27,392 nt of DNA from Acidovorax delafieldii (GCA_002377855.1 DFQQ01000008.1:175045-202436); one strand, 5' to 3'; shown: positions 14,578 to 23,203, counted from the stretch's first letter. The notes: generated from the sequence alone by a model not told the origin. Program-made: numbers and translations.

Positions 14578-15477
14578 TCACTGGCCTTGCATCCACCCGG
14601 CGGCCTGGCCAATCAAATGGCCGCGAAACACCTCGGCAATGGGTGAAAGCCGCTTGCCCTTGGGCCAGACCAGGTGCCACTGGGACTGGATGGGAAAGCC
14701 CTGGACCTGCAAGATGGCCAAACCGTCGAGGTGCGGGCCGAGGGCGTGCTGCGAGAGGATGGAAACGCCCAACTGCCCTTGCACCGATTCCTTGATGGCC
14801 TCATTGCTGCCCAGTTCCAGCACTGCGGTCGGTGCAAAGCCCAAGTGGCGCAGATGCGCATCGGTGGCCATGCGCGTGCCCGAGCCTTTTTCACGCAGGA
14901 TGAAGCGCTCGCCCTGCAGCTGGGCCAGGGCCACGCGCTTCCTGCCAGCCAACCGGTGCCCGGCAGGGGCAATCACCACCAGGGGGTTGGGCATGAGGAT
15001 CTGGTCTTCCAGCGGCAAATCACCCGGCGGCATGGACATCACGTAAAGGTCGTCCTGGTTGGCGCGCAGCCGGGTGATGACGTGGTCGCGGTTGAGGACT
15101 TCCAGCGAAATATCGATTTGCGGGTGCAGCTTGCAAAAGCTGCCCAGCAACCGGGGCACGAAATACTTGGCGGTGCTCACCACGGCCACCTTGAGCCTGC
15201 CGCTGGTCAGGCCCTTGGCGCCCGAAATGCCCTGCTCAAATGCATCCCACTCGCTCGCAATGGCGCGCGCCGTGCGGGCCAGCGCCTGGCCCGCCTCGGT
15301 CAGGTACACGCGTCGCGACACCACCTCGTACAGGGGCACGCCCACGGCCTGCGTCACCTCGCGCAACTGCATCGACGCTGTGGGCTGGGTCACATGCATG
15401 ACCTTGGCGGCGGCGCTGACGCTACCGGTTTCGGCCAGCGCCAGAAACAGCCGCAATTGGCGAAAGGTGATGTTCAT
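14578..15477 (-). CDS. LysR-family regulator, CbbR-like
   Basis: This 299-residue LysR-type regulator has a winged helix-turn-helix at residues 1-60 ('FRQLRLFLALAETGSVSAAAKVMHVTQPTASMQLREV') and an effector domain from about 90 to 295. The wording of the N-terminus and of 'RLKVAVVSTAKYFVPRLLGSF' is close to CbbR, which controls carbon-fixation genes, but no Calvin-cycle genes are in the window. It is transcribed away from the SbtA-type permease with 95 bp between the starts, the usual arrangement for a LysR regulator and its target. A perfect palindrome 5 bp before its ATG suggests autoregulation. Confidence 0.92.
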   Translation of the reverse strand: MNITFRQLRLFLALAETGSVSAAAKVMHVTQPTASMQLREVTQAVGVPLYEVVSRRVYLTEAGQALARTARAIASEWDAFEQGISGAKGLTSGRLKVAVVSTAKYFVPRLLGSFCKLHPQIDISLEVLNRDHVITRLRANQDDLYVMSMPPGDLPLEDQILMPNPLVVIAPAGHRLAGRKRVALAQLQGERFILREKGSGTRMATDAHLRHLGFAPTAVLELGSNEAIKESVQGQLGVSILSQHALGPHLDGLAILQVQGFPIQSQWHLVWPKGKRLSPIAEVFRGHLIGQAAGWMQGQ

Positions 15478-15482
15478 AGATT

Positions 15483-15498
15483 TTTATCTATAGATAAA
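15483..15498. promoter_or_regulatory. Perfect 16-bp palindrome, likely LysR operator
   Basis: TTTATCTATAGATAAA is self-complementary over all 16 bases and includes a T-N11-A core, the general LysR-type binding pattern. It lies 5 bp before the regulator ATG and 74 bp before the permease ATG, in an AT-rich patch. It is the obvious candidate site for the adjacent regulator. Confidence 0.65.
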
Positions 15499-15572
15499 CG
15501 CATTCGAATCGATTTTACTTTGCGCTCGGCAGTCTCTAGCATCGACCCCAATCACCCATTTGGAGTTGAAGA

Positions 15573-16646
15573 ATGCAAAGTTTGCTGGACCCTGCGGTCC
15601 TTTTTTTTGCCTTGGGCGTGTTTGCCGGCCTGGTGCGGTCCAACCTGGAGATGCCCACGGCCATCTCCAAGTTCTTGTCGATCTATCTGCTGATGGCGCT
15701 GGGCTTGAAGGGCGGCTTTGCGCTGGCTGCCTCGGGCTTCACAGCCAGCGTGGCCAGCAGCTTGGGTCTGGCGGTGCTGCTGGCCGTGGTGGTGCCGTTG
15801 GTTGGCTACGCCCTGTTGCGGCGGGTGCTGTCGGGCTTTAACGCCGCTGCCGTGGCCGCCACGTACGGATCGGTCAGCGCCGTGACGTTCGTGACCGCCA
15901 CGCAGTATCTCGAATCGCAAGCTGTGCCTTACGGCGGCTATATGGCCGCCGCGATGGCGCTGATGGAGTCGCCCGCCATCATCCTGGCCGTCATGCTGGC
16001 CAACGCGCTGCGCCAGCGGCAAACGGTGCCCGCAGCCAGCGCCCTGGTCGTTGCGACAGTGTCACCCTCAGGTGCAGCCACACTCGCCAGTACCGGCCCC
16101 GGTGGCCTGGGCGCGGCAGGCCACGGCAATGCCGGAAAGCCCGCGCCCAGCCTGTCAGTGGGCAAGATCCTGCACGAGTCGTTTACCGATGGCACCCAAC
16201 TGTTGCTGTTGGGGGCGATGCTGATTGGCCTGGTAACGGGCGATGCCGGCAAGGCCGCGATGCAGCCGTTTTCCGGCGATCTGTTCAAGGGCATGCTCTG
16301 CCTGTTTCTGCTGGACATGGGCCTGTCGACCGCACGCAACCTTCCAAGCGTGCGCAAGCAGTCTCCGTGGTTGCTGGCCTACGCCGTGCTGGCTCCTCTG
16401 GTCCACGCCAGTGTGGCGGTGGCCCTGGCCTGGCTAGTCAAGGTGCCAGCGGGCGACGCCGTGCTGCTGATGGTGCTGGCCGCCAGCGCCTCTTACATCG
16501 CCGTGCCTGCCGTGGTGCGCTACGCGATCCCTGAGGCTGACCCGTCGCTGTACGTAAGCCTGTCGCTCGGGGTAACGTTTCCGCTCAACATCTTGCTGGG
16601 CATTCCGCTGTACACGCAGGTGGTGCTGTCCCTGTGGAGGGGTTGA
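15573..16646 (+). CDS. SbtA-type sodium-dependent bicarbonate permease
   Basis: This 357-residue integral membrane protein has about ten hydrophobic segments in two halves, with a more polar loop near residues 150-195. The opening 'LLDPAVLFFALGVFAGLVRSNLEMP' and 'LSIYLLMALGLKGG' are characteristic of the SbtA (DUF897) family. 'FKGMLCLFLLDMGLSTARNL' begins the corresponding region of the second half. In cyanobacteria SbtA imports bicarbonate with sodium, but substrate has rarely been tested in heterotrophs. No SbtB-like PII partner follows. A CbbR-like regulator is divergent. Bicarbonate supply for anaplerotic carboxylation is a reasonable guess. Confidence 0.9.
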   Translation: MQSLLDPAVLFFALGVFAGLVRSNLEMPTAISKFLSIYLLMALGLKGGFALAASGFTASVASSLGLAVLLAVVVPLVGYALLRRVLSGFNAAAVAATYGSVSAVTFVTATQYLESQAVPYGGYMAAAMALMESPAIILAVMLANALRQRQTVPAASALVVATVSPSGAATLASTGPGGLGAAGHGNAGKPAPSLSVGKILHESFTDGTQLLLLGAMLIGLVTGDAGKAAMQPFSGDLFKGMLCLFLLDMGLSTARNLPSVRKQSPWLLAYAVLAPLVHASVAVALAWLVKVPAGDAVLLMVLAASASYIAVPAVVRYAIPEADPSLYVSLSLGVTFPLNILLGIPLYTQVVLSLWRG

Positions 16647-16972
16647 AGGGCGCAGCAATCCGCAACACCGGTTTGCCGGAGGGTGGCTGAGGCGCCACCT
16701 GTCCTACCGCCGGGGGAATGCTATCAATAAGTGAGCTACCCCCGCTTTATTGGCGGGCGGCAGCATCACTTTTCACTCATAACACAATGGCCTGCAGGCC
16801 GCAGGCGCGGGTCGCTCGCTGCGCAGCAAGGGTTCGCAGCACCTCACCAGCTTCGGCCCGCCCGCCCACGGGTAAAGGTGAAAGGACCGTCAACCGGCTT
16901 ATCACGTAGCGCTCGGGGTAGCGGCCGCATTTGAGCGCACCGCCGCAAGCCGGCGGCACAAGCGCTGCGCGC
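16647..16972. other. Intergenic region with small hairpins, no gene recognised
   Basis: This 326-bp gap lies between the convergent permease and radical SAM genes. It holds short inverted repeats: GGTGGC/GCCACC (16682-16699), CCCGC/GCGGG near 16742-16758, and CCGCCG/CGGCGG near 16940-16957. None is followed by a clear T-run, so none is a convincing intrinsic terminator. Short open frames here lack ribosome sites and family features. Confidence 0.5.
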
Positions 16973-18208
16973 TCAGAACAGGCTGCTCTGCCCCCGCAGC
17001 AGGCCTGGCCTGAACTGGCCCAAATCCAGCCCTTCCCGTTCGCGGTTGAGCCCCAGGCGGCGGCAGGCAGCGGCAAACCGCTGGCGCACCAGATCAGCCC
17101 ACAGGCCACTGCCTTTCATGCGGGTGGCGAAGTCGCTTTCGTAAGTCTTTCCGGCGCTGCGCTGCGCCTCGGTGAGGTTGTGCAGGTCTTGCACGCGGGC
17201 CATGACACGCGCGGCACGCTGCGGGTAGTGCACCGCAAGCCACTCCTGAAAGAGCGTGTCCAGCTCCCACGGCAAGCGCAGCACGGTGTAGAAGGCGGTG
17301 CGCGCACCGGCGTCGCGTGCTGCCTCCAGCACCTGCTCCATGTCTTCGGTGATGAAGGGGATTTGCGGCGCCACGCTCACACCCACGGGCACGCCTGCGT
17401 CGGCCAGTGCGCGAATGGTGCGCAGGCGCCGATGGGGCGCTGCGGCGCGCGGCTCCATGCGACGAGCCAGCAAGGGGTCCAACGTAGTGATCGTGACGTA
17501 CACAGCCGCCAGGCGTTGCGCAGCCAGTGGGGCCAGCAAATCCAGATCGCGTTCCACACCGCTGGATTTGGTGATGAGCGAAAACGGGTGGCGCGCTTGC
17601 TGCATCACCTCGATCAGGCTGCGGGTGAGTTTCAACTCTCGCTCCACGGGCTGGTAGCAATCGGTGGCCGAGCCAATGTTCACCAGCCGGGGCACATAGC
17701 GCGGTTGAGCCAATTCGCTGCGCAGCAGCTCGGCAATATTGCGCTTGGCCACGATCTGCGTTTCAAAATCAATCCCGGGCGAAAAATTGAGATAGCTGTG
17801 CGTGGGGCGTGCGTAGCAGTAAATGCAGCCGTGCTCACAGCCGCGGTAAGGGTTCACCGAGAGCTCAAAAAAGATGTCTGGCGAGTCGTTGGCGCACAGC
17901 GCGCTGCGCGCCGTTTCCAGGTGCACGCGCGTGGCCGGTGCCGGTGCGCCGTCGTCGGCCCATTCGTCTGCAGCGTCCTGGCATCCACCCTCCGCGGCGA
18001 GCGCCATGGCCTGTTCATCAGCACCGCCCAAACGCTGTGGACCCGCTGCACGGCCCCATCCGTCGTCAGCGGCTTCACGTACATCGCGACTGAACCGATG
18101 CGCCATGGCCGAGGCCGCTCCGCGCCCCCTGATCGCTTGCACCGCAATGCGCACCTCTTGCGGGGGCGCTGGAAATTCCTCTGGGCAGGCGTCGCTCGGG
18201 TGCTTCAT
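16973..18208 (-). CDS. PA0069-family radical SAM protein (SPL-like)
   Basis: This 411-residue protein has a radical SAM cluster 'GCEHGCIYCYA' with Cys124, Cys128 and Cys131 in the CxxxCxxC spacing. The N-terminal 'IRGRGAASAMAHRF' and 'YRGCEHGCIYCYARPTHSY' fit the PA0069/Rv2578c group, which resembles spore photoproduct lyase but has no settled function. Residues about 40-100 form a low-complexity insert. 'DFETQIVAKRNIAELLRSEL' and 'NIGSATDCYQPVERELKLTR' are group hallmarks. The ATG at 18208 starts two bases after a LexA-box-like sequence, leaving no room for a ribosome site, so translation may be leaderless. SOS control would fit a nucleic-acid repair role. Confidence 0.9.
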   Translation of the reverse strand: MKHPSDACPEEFPAPPQEVRIAVQAIRGRGAASAMAHRFSRDVREAADDGWGRAAGPQRLGGADEQAMALAAEGGCQDAADEWADDGAPAPATRVHLETARSALCANDSPDIFFELSVNPYRGCEHGCIYCYARPTHSYLNFSPGIDFETQIVAKRNIAELLRSELAQPRYVPRLVNIGSATDCYQPVERELKLTRSLIEVMQQARHPFSLITKSSGVERDLDLLAPLAAQRLAAVYVTITTLDPLLARRMEPRAAAPHRRLRTIRALADAGVPVGVSVAPQIPFITEDMEQVLEAARDAGARTAFYTVLRLPWELDTLFQEWLAVHYPQRAARVMARVQDLHNLTEAQRSAGKTYESDFATRMKGSGLWADLVRQRFAAACRRLGLNREREGLDLGQFRPGLLRGQSSLF

Positions 18209-18210
18209 AA

Positions 18211-18226
18211 CTGTACAAATATACAG
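18211..18226. promoter_or_regulatory. LexA (SOS) box at the radical SAM gene start
   Basis: CTGTACAAATATACAG fits CTGT-N8-ACAG with an AT-rich core, very near the E. coli LexA consensus, and the flanking AA/TT extend the palindrome (AACTGT/ACAGTT). It lies two bases before the radical SAM ATG on the minus strand and 180 bp before rnk on the plus strand. A candidate -10 TATATT lies inside the box on the minus strand, so LexA would block that promoter directly. Confidence 0.75.
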
Positions 18227-18405
18227 TTATTTCAAACCTTCGGCTGTAACGGTCGCTTCGCACGTCCATTTACTGCGCAATGGCCTATCGAGCGGTGAGA
18301 CGCGTGTCAGCTGTTGGCTGGGTGCGAGCAATGCCCGCACGCCCCAGTGCGAGATTGGCACCTGGGCTACAGTCCCGCGCTTTCAACCCACCACAAGGTA
18401 CTGCC

Positions 18406-18819
18406 ATGGCGCGCAAGCCCCAGATCGTTCTCTCTTCCCTGGATGTCGACCGTATCGAAGCCCTTTTGGCTGCCATGCCTGCCAGCGTCTTTCCGGGCAA
18501 AACGGAGCTCCAGGCAGAGCTGGATCGGGCGGATGTGGTGGCGCCCGAGGAAATTCCGCCCAACGTGGTCACCATGAACTCCACGGTGAAGTTCTTGATT
18601 GTCGAGACGGGCAAGGAGTTCTGCCTGACGCTGGTGTACCCACGCGACATGGACGGCAGCGCCGACAAGCTTTCCATTCTGGCGCCAGTAGGCAGCGCGC
18701 TGCTGGGGTTGGCGGTGGGCGATGAACTGGCGTGGCCAGGCCCTGGCGGCAAGTCCATGACGGTACAGGTGAAGGAAATCGTTTACCAGCCCGAAAGCGC
18801 CGGCGAGTTGCACCGCTGA
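18406..18819 (+). CDS. rnk: Regulator of nucleoside diphosphate kinase (Rnk)
   Basis: From ATG 18406 the protein has 137 residues, the normal Rnk length. The start 'MARKPQIVLSSLDVDRIEALL' is the conserved N-terminal helical part. Residues about 50-130 form the GreA/GreB-like C-terminal FKBP-type domain, including 'VTMNSTVKFLIVETGKEFCLTLVYP', 'ILAPVGSALLGLAVGD' and 'VKEIVYQPESAGELH'. Rnk binds RNA polymerase in the secondary-channel region and affects nucleoside diphosphate kinase levels. The longer frame opening at 18280 would add 42 residues unlike the family. AAGG at 18395-18398 is a modest ribosome site. Confidence 0.93.
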   Translation: MARKPQIVLSSLDVDRIEALLAAMPASVFPGKTELQAELDRADVVAPEEIPPNVVTMNSTVKFLIVETGKEFCLTLVYPRDMDGSADKLSILAPVGSALLGLAVGDELAWPGPGGKSMTVQVKEIVYQPESAGELHR

Positions 18820-18876
18820 GCGGCAGCGCGGTACCCCGGCAGTCAACCAGCAGCGCCGGCGGCTGCACCAGCGGGA

Positions 18877-19995
18877 TCAGGCCCAGTTGCTGCCCAGTTG
18901 CACCAGCACGCCAGCGGCCACCAGGCTGGCCTGCCAGCGCAAGAGAGTGGGCAACGACGGCGTGCGCAACTCTACGCTGCGATACAGCCACTGGCCAGCC
19001 ACGATGGCCATTGAGAACGCCAGCACCATGCCCAGCGCATTGACCCACGGCGAGGCAGGCCACAGGCTGCTGACCACGGCATTGACCAGCAGGCATACGG
19101 CGAAGTGGATGAGGAACACCGAGTAGGACATTTGCCCCAGCCGCACCAGCGGTGCCACGCCCCGCCACTGCAGCACGGCGGGTGTGCGCATGGCCCACAC
19201 CAGCACTAAAGCGGTGACGAACGCCAGCGCGATGCGGGCCCGGAAATCCAGCGCCAGGGCCACTGCGCCCAGCACCGCCATGACCGCCACCCAGCCTGCA
19301 GCGCGGGGCGCGCGGCTGGCCCAGAAAGCCATCATTCCCAGGCCGTAGGCACCAAAGAAATAAACCGCCCACACGTCCCAGTCGGCATCGCGGTTGAAGC
19401 CCCACAGCGATGCTGCGGCGCCTGCCACCACGGCAGCCTGCCCCAGCCAGGCAGCGCGCTGGCGACCAATCCCCTGGGGCAGCGCCCGCACGCCGGCAAA
19501 TGCCAATACGCTGAGCGTGAAAAGCTGAAAATCGATGGCCACATACCACACACCGGCGGACAACGATTCGTGGTCCGCCACACTGTGCAGCAGCAGCGCA
19601 TGGGTCACCAGTTGGGCAAGGTCCGGGTCTCCTGGCACAGAGGGATGATCGAACCACGGCCGCACCAGGGCACTGGCCAGCACCGTGACCAGCAGCGCCA
19701 CTACATAGGGCACAACAAGCCGCACAAACCGTTTGCCCAGCTGCTGCCCCACCGGACCGAAGCGGGCGGTGCCCTCAGGCGCCAGACTGGCCGCGGCAAG
19801 GTACCCACCCAGCACGAGAAAAACCTGCACGGCCATCCGGGCGTAGTCATACAGCCACGCCATCAGATCCGGAGCCAGCGGCTGTGCAATGTCGGACATG
19901 GGGCCGTAGAACGCGAGATGGTGCGCAACGATGGCTGCGCAGGCCACGCCCTTGGCGGTATCCAGGAGCGGCAAGCGGGAGGTAGGTTGGGACAT
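18877..19995 (-). CDS. Acyltransferase-3 family membrane protein
   Basis: This 372-residue inner-membrane protein has about ten hydrophobic segments. It opens with 'LPLLDTAKGVACAAIVAHHLAFYG', the acyltransferase-3 start in which a conserved histidine of the 'HH' pair is thought to be catalytic. 'MAVQVFLVLGGYLAAASL' is the second hallmark, and 'LGQMSYSVFLIHFAV' near residue 290 is a typical late motif. Family members transfer acetyl or other acyl groups to sugars of O-antigen, exopolysaccharide or peptidoglycan. The substrate here is unknown, as no polysaccharide genes are nearby. It converges with rnk, and only short inverted repeats lie between them. Confidence 0.88.
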   Translation of the reverse strand: MSQPTSRLPLLDTAKGVACAAIVAHHLAFYGPMSDIAQPLAPDLMAWLYDYARMAVQVFLVLGGYLAAASLAPEGTARFGPVGQQLGKRFVRLVVPYVVALLVTVLASALVRPWFDHPSVPGDPDLAQLVTHALLLHSVADHESLSAGVWYVAIDFQLFTLSVLAFAGVRALPQGIGRQRAAWLGQAAVVAGAAASLWGFNRDADWDVWAVYFFGAYGLGMMAFWASRAPRAAGWVAVMAVLGAVALALDFRARIALAFVTALVLVWAMRTPAVLQWRGVAPLVRLGQMSYSVFLIHFAVCLLVNAVVSSLWPASPWVNALGMVLAFSMAIVAGQWLYRSVELRTPSLPTLLRWQASLVAAGVLVQLGSNWA

Positions 19996-20155
19996 GCGAG
20001 GAACTGGGGTTACCCATGCGCACGGCCATTGCAGGCGGGCGCAAATGTAAAAACTCTCTATTGTCCTCTCGCTCTGTAAAACACAGCAATTTCGTCATGC
20101 AAGCGCCTCAAACGATGCCGCTCGTCGCACCATGCCAGCGCGAAAACGGTTGAGC

Positions 20156-20197
20156 AATTTCCTGAATTTTCAGTATTTCCTGAAAATTCAGGAAATT
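20156..20197. promoter_or_regulatory. 42-bp inverted repeat, likely operator of the gbsR-cioAB operon
   Basis: AATTTCCTGAATTTTCAG (20156-20173) and its exact complement (20180-20197) form perfect 18-bp arms around TATTTC. Seen another way, TTTCCTGAA occurs twice, and the second copy pairs with TTCAGGAAA to make a 9+2+9 palindrome. This suggests two adjacent dimer sites for a winged-helix protein. It ends 20 bp before the regulator ATG and overlaps a weak TTGAGC (20150-20155) / AGTATT (20172-20177) promoter, so repression is the simplest model. Confidence 0.7.
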
Positions 20198-20217
20198 TGG
20201 AGCACAATGCCACTCCC

Positions 20218-20799
20218 ATGACCTACATCAAAACCCTTCCTCCGCTGAACCGGCAGTTCGTCGCCCACTTTGGCGAGATGGGCAGCCGCTGGGGCATCAA
20301 TCGCACAGTCGGGCAGATGTACGCGCTCATTTTTCTGTCGCCCCGGCCCGTCAATGCCGATGAAATCGCCGAGGCGCTGGAGTTCTCACGCTCCAATGTC
20401 AGCATGGGGCTCAAGGAACTGCAGTCGTGGCGGATGGTGAAGCTGAGCCACCTGCCCGGTGACCGGCGCGAGTATTTCGAGGCGCCGAAAGATGTTTGGG
20501 AAATTTTCCGCGTGCTGGCCGAAGAGCGCCGCCGCCGCGAGATCGAGCCCACGCTGTCCATGCTGCGCATGGCCCTGTTGGAGGAGCCCTCGTCCGACGA
20601 GGAGCGCCACGCCCAGCAACGCATGCGAGAGATGCACGAGCTGATCGATCGCCTGATGACCTGGTTTGACGACGTGCAGCGCTTGGCCCCTGAGACCGCG
20701 CTGCAGCTCATGGGCATGGGCGCTGCAGTGACACGGGTGCTCGAATTCAAAGACCGGCTGACCGGCAAGGCCAGCCCCACCAAAGACAAGGAGGATTGA
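20218..20799 (+). CDS. GbsR/MarR-family transcriptional regulator
   Basis: From ATG 20218 this is a 193-residue cytoplasmic winged-helix regulator. Residues about 15-100 carry the DNA-binding fold: 'GQMYALIFLSPRPVNADEIAEALEFSRSNVSMGLKELQSWRMVKLSHLPGDRREYFEA' is typical of the GbsR subgroup. The second half is helical and charged, probably for dimerisation. GGAG (20199-20202) is somewhat far from the ATG, and a TTG at 20197 is an alternative start seven codons earlier. It lies 3 bp from cioA in the same direction and is preceded by a large inverted repeat, so it most likely regulates its own operon. The signal is unknown. Confidence 0.9.
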   Translation: MTYIKTLPPLNRQFVAHFGEMGSRWGINRTVGQMYALIFLSPRPVNADEIAEALEFSRSNVSMGLKELQSWRMVKLSHLPGDRREYFEAPKDVWEIFRVLAEERRRREIEPTLSMLRMALLEEPSSDEERHAQQRMREMHELIDRLMTWFDDVQRLAPETALQLMGMGAAVTRVLEFKDRLTGKASPTKDKED

Positions 20800-20802
20800 G
20801 CC

Positions 20803-22164
20803 ATGGACACCTTCATGCTCTCGCGCATCCAGTTTGCGGCCAACATCAGTTTCCACATCCTGTTTCCCACCATCACCATCGCGTTGTGCTGGTTCCTGGT
20901 GTTCTTCAGGCTGCGCCATGCGGCCACGCGCGGCACACCGGCCGCACTCGGCTGGGAGCATGCCTACTACTTCTGGACCAAGGTATTCGCGCTGACCTTC
21001 GCGCTGGGCGTGGTGTCAGGCATCACCATGAGCTTTCAGTTCGGCACCAACTGGCCCGGCTTCATGGAGCGAGCAGGCAACATTGCCGGCCCCCTGCTGG
21101 GCTACGAGGTGCTGACAGCGTTCTTTCTGGAAGCCTCGTTCCTCGGCATCATGCTGTTTGGCCGAGGGCGTGTGTCCGATCGCGTGCACATGGCGGCCAC
21201 GCTGCTTGTGGCCTTTGGCACCACCTTGTCCGCGTTCTGGATCCTGAGCCTGAACTCGTGGATGCAGACCCCCGTGGGCTACGAAATCATTGATGGCAAA
21301 TTCCACGCGGTGGACTGGCTCGCCATCGTCTTCAACCCGTCCTTTCCCTACCGCCTGGGGCACAAGCTGCTGGCCTCCACGCTCACGGCAGGCTTTTTGA
21401 TTGCAGGTGTGAGCGCCTGGCAACTGCTCAAGGGCAGCGCGACGGCCGGCACACGCCTTGCGCTGCGCACGGCCGTGGCCACGGTGGCGGTGGCTGTGCC
21501 ACTGCAGATCTTCATGGGTGACCTGCACGGTCTCAACACCCTGGAGCACCAGCCGGCCAAGATTGCCGCCATCGAAGGTATCTGGCACACCGAAAAAGGG
21601 GCGCCCCTTACGCTGTTCGGGCTGCCCAACGAAGAAGAAGGCCGCACCGATTACGCCGTGCAGATCCCCAAAGCTGCAAGCCTCATCCTGGCGCACGACG
21701 CAGAGGCAGAGTTGAAGGGGCTCAACGAATTTGCCGGCGCGCATCCGCCCGTGGCGCCGCTGTTCTGGAGCTTCAGGGTGATGGTGGGCATGGGTCTGCT
21801 GATGCTCGCTGTGGCCTGGGTGGCAGCCTGGGCGCTGTGGCGCAGACGCGCCCAACGCGCGGCTGCCCTGCCCCGCCCGCTGCTATGGACGCTGGTGGGA
21901 ATGACATTCTCCGGCTGGGTGGCCACGTTGGCTGGCTGGTACGTGACCGAAATCGGTCGCCAGCCCTACCTGGTCTACGGCCTGTTGAAGACAGCCGATG
22001 CCGTGGCACCACACGGCAGCGGCATGGTGGCAGGGACGCTGGCGGCCTACCTCACTGTGTACGTTCTGTTGCTGGTGGCCTACGTCGGCGTCATCAAGCA
22101 CATGGCAGAGCACCCTGCACAGCCTGTTCCCGCCGCTGCGCCACCTACGGCCCACACGGTGTAA
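20803..22164 (+). CDS. cioA: Cytochrome bd-type (CIO) quinol oxidase subunit I
   Basis: This 453-residue inner-membrane subunit carries the haems and oxidises quinol while reducing oxygen to water. Haem-ligand candidates His18 ('NISFHILFP') and His187 ('GHKLLAST') are present. The 'GRQP' signature is at 385-388. The quinol loop is short, without the long insert of E. coli CydA, and 'IPKAASLILAH' plus overall length fit the cyanide-insensitive oxidase subgroup. AGGAGG about 9 bp before the ATG lies within the end of the regulator gene. This enzyme type supports respiration at low oxygen or in the presence of inhibitors of haem-copper oxidases. Confidence 0.95.
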   Translation: MDTFMLSRIQFAANISFHILFPTITIALCWFLVFFRLRHAATRGTPAALGWEHAYYFWTKVFALTFALGVVSGITMSFQFGTNWPGFMERAGNIAGPLLGYEVLTAFFLEASFLGIMLFGRGRVSDRVHMAATLLVAFGTTLSAFWILSLNSWMQTPVGYEIIDGKFHAVDWLAIVFNPSFPYRLGHKLLASTLTAGFLIAGVSAWQLLKGSATAGTRLALRTAVATVAVAVPLQIFMGDLHGLNTLEHQPAKIAAIEGIWHTEKGAPLTLFGLPNEEEGRTDYAVQIPKAASLILAHDAEAELKGLNEFAGAHPPVAPLFWSFRVMVGMGLLMLAVAWVAAWALWRRRAQRAAALPRPLLWTLVGMTFSGWVATLAGWYVTEIGRQPYLVYGLLKTADAVAPHGSGMVAGTLAAYLTVYVLLLVAYVGVIKHMAEHPAQPVPAAAPPTAHTV

Positions 22165-22185
22165 ACCGCCAACAAGGAGCGCTCC

Positions 22186-23199
22186 ATGCTGGACACCCTG
22201 AACTGGGCCACCGCCCTTCCCCTCATCTTCATGGCCGTGATGGGCCTGGCCTTGCTGGCCTACGTGATTCTGGACGGCTACGACCTGGGAGTGGGCATGC
22301 TGCTGCCCCTGGCCAGCAACACTGAAAAAGACACCATGGTCGCCAGCATCGGCCCCTTCTGGGACGCCAACGAAACCTGGCTGGTGCTGGGCGTTGGCGT
22401 GCTGCTGGTGTGCTTTCCCATGGCGCACGGCATGGTGCTTTCGGCGCTGTACCTGCCCGTTGCGGTGATGCTGATCGGCCTCATCGTGCGAGGGGTGGCG
22501 TTCGACTTCCGGGTCAAGGCCCGCGATGCGCACAAAGGGACCTGGAACCACCTGTTTGCCCTGGGTTCGCTCGTCACCACGCTGGCGCAGGGATGGATGC
22601 TGGGCGCCTACGTCACGGGGTTCCAGACAGACCTTTGGAGCCGGCTGTTTGCTGTGGGCATCGCGCTGACGCTGCCCGCCGCCTACGCCATGCTGGGCGT
22701 GGGCTGGCTCATCATGAAAACCGAAGGTGAACTGCAGGGCAAGGCGCTGCGCTGGGGCCAGGGCGTGCTCTGGCCCATGGGGTTTGCCTTGGTAGGCATC
22801 TCGCTGGCCACGCCGCTGGTCAGCCAGACGGTCTTCCACAAGTGGTTCGCCTTGCCCGGTTTTTTTGCGCTGCTGCCCATACCGCTGGCATGCGTGGCGG
22901 CCTTCTTCGCCATCCGGCATGTTCTGGCCGCGCCCCGTGCGGTGGCGGCCGGCTACGGCTGGGTGGTGTTTGCCGCCACGGTGGTGATTTTTGTGCTGGC
23001 GTTTGTGGGGCTGGCCTACAGCCTGTACCCCTACATCGTGATTGACCGCCTGACGGTGTGGGAGGCCGCCAGCGCCACCGAATCGCTGGTGGTGATCGGC
23101 GTGGGTGTGGGCATCACGCTGCCCATGATCATTGTCTACACCGCCTTCATGTACAGGGTGTTCTGGGGCAAGGCGCGGGAGCTGACTTACGGGCTGTGA
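22186..23199 (+). CDS. cioB: Cytochrome bd-type (CIO) quinol oxidase subunit II
   Basis: This 337-residue membrane protein has about eight or nine hydrophobic helices and pairs with subunit I. 'AYVILDGYDLGVGMLLPL', 'GPFWDANETWLVLGVGVLLVCFP' and 'IVRGVAFDFRVKA' are conserved CydB features. It begins 21 bp after cioA with AAGGAGC before the ATG, so the two are co-transcribed. I see no small CydX-type gene after it. Instead a 9-bp perfect stem (23204-23212 with 23232-23240) and then a strong terminator follow. Confidence 0.95.
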   Translation: MLDTLNWATALPLIFMAVMGLALLAYVILDGYDLGVGMLLPLASNTEKDTMVASIGPFWDANETWLVLGVGVLLVCFPMAHGMVLSALYLPVAVMLIGLIVRGVAFDFRVKARDAHKGTWNHLFALGSLVTTLAQGWMLGAYVTGFQTDLWSRLFAVGIALTLPAAYAMLGVGWLIMKTEGELQGKALRWGQGVLWPMGFALVGISLATPLVSQTVFHKWFALPGFFALLPIPLACVAAFFAIRHVLAAPRAVAAGYGWVVFAATVVIFVLAFVGLAYSLYPYIVIDRLTVWEAASATESLVVIGVGVGITLPMIIVYTAFMYRVFWGKARELTYGL

Positions 23200-23203
23200 A
23201 CCT

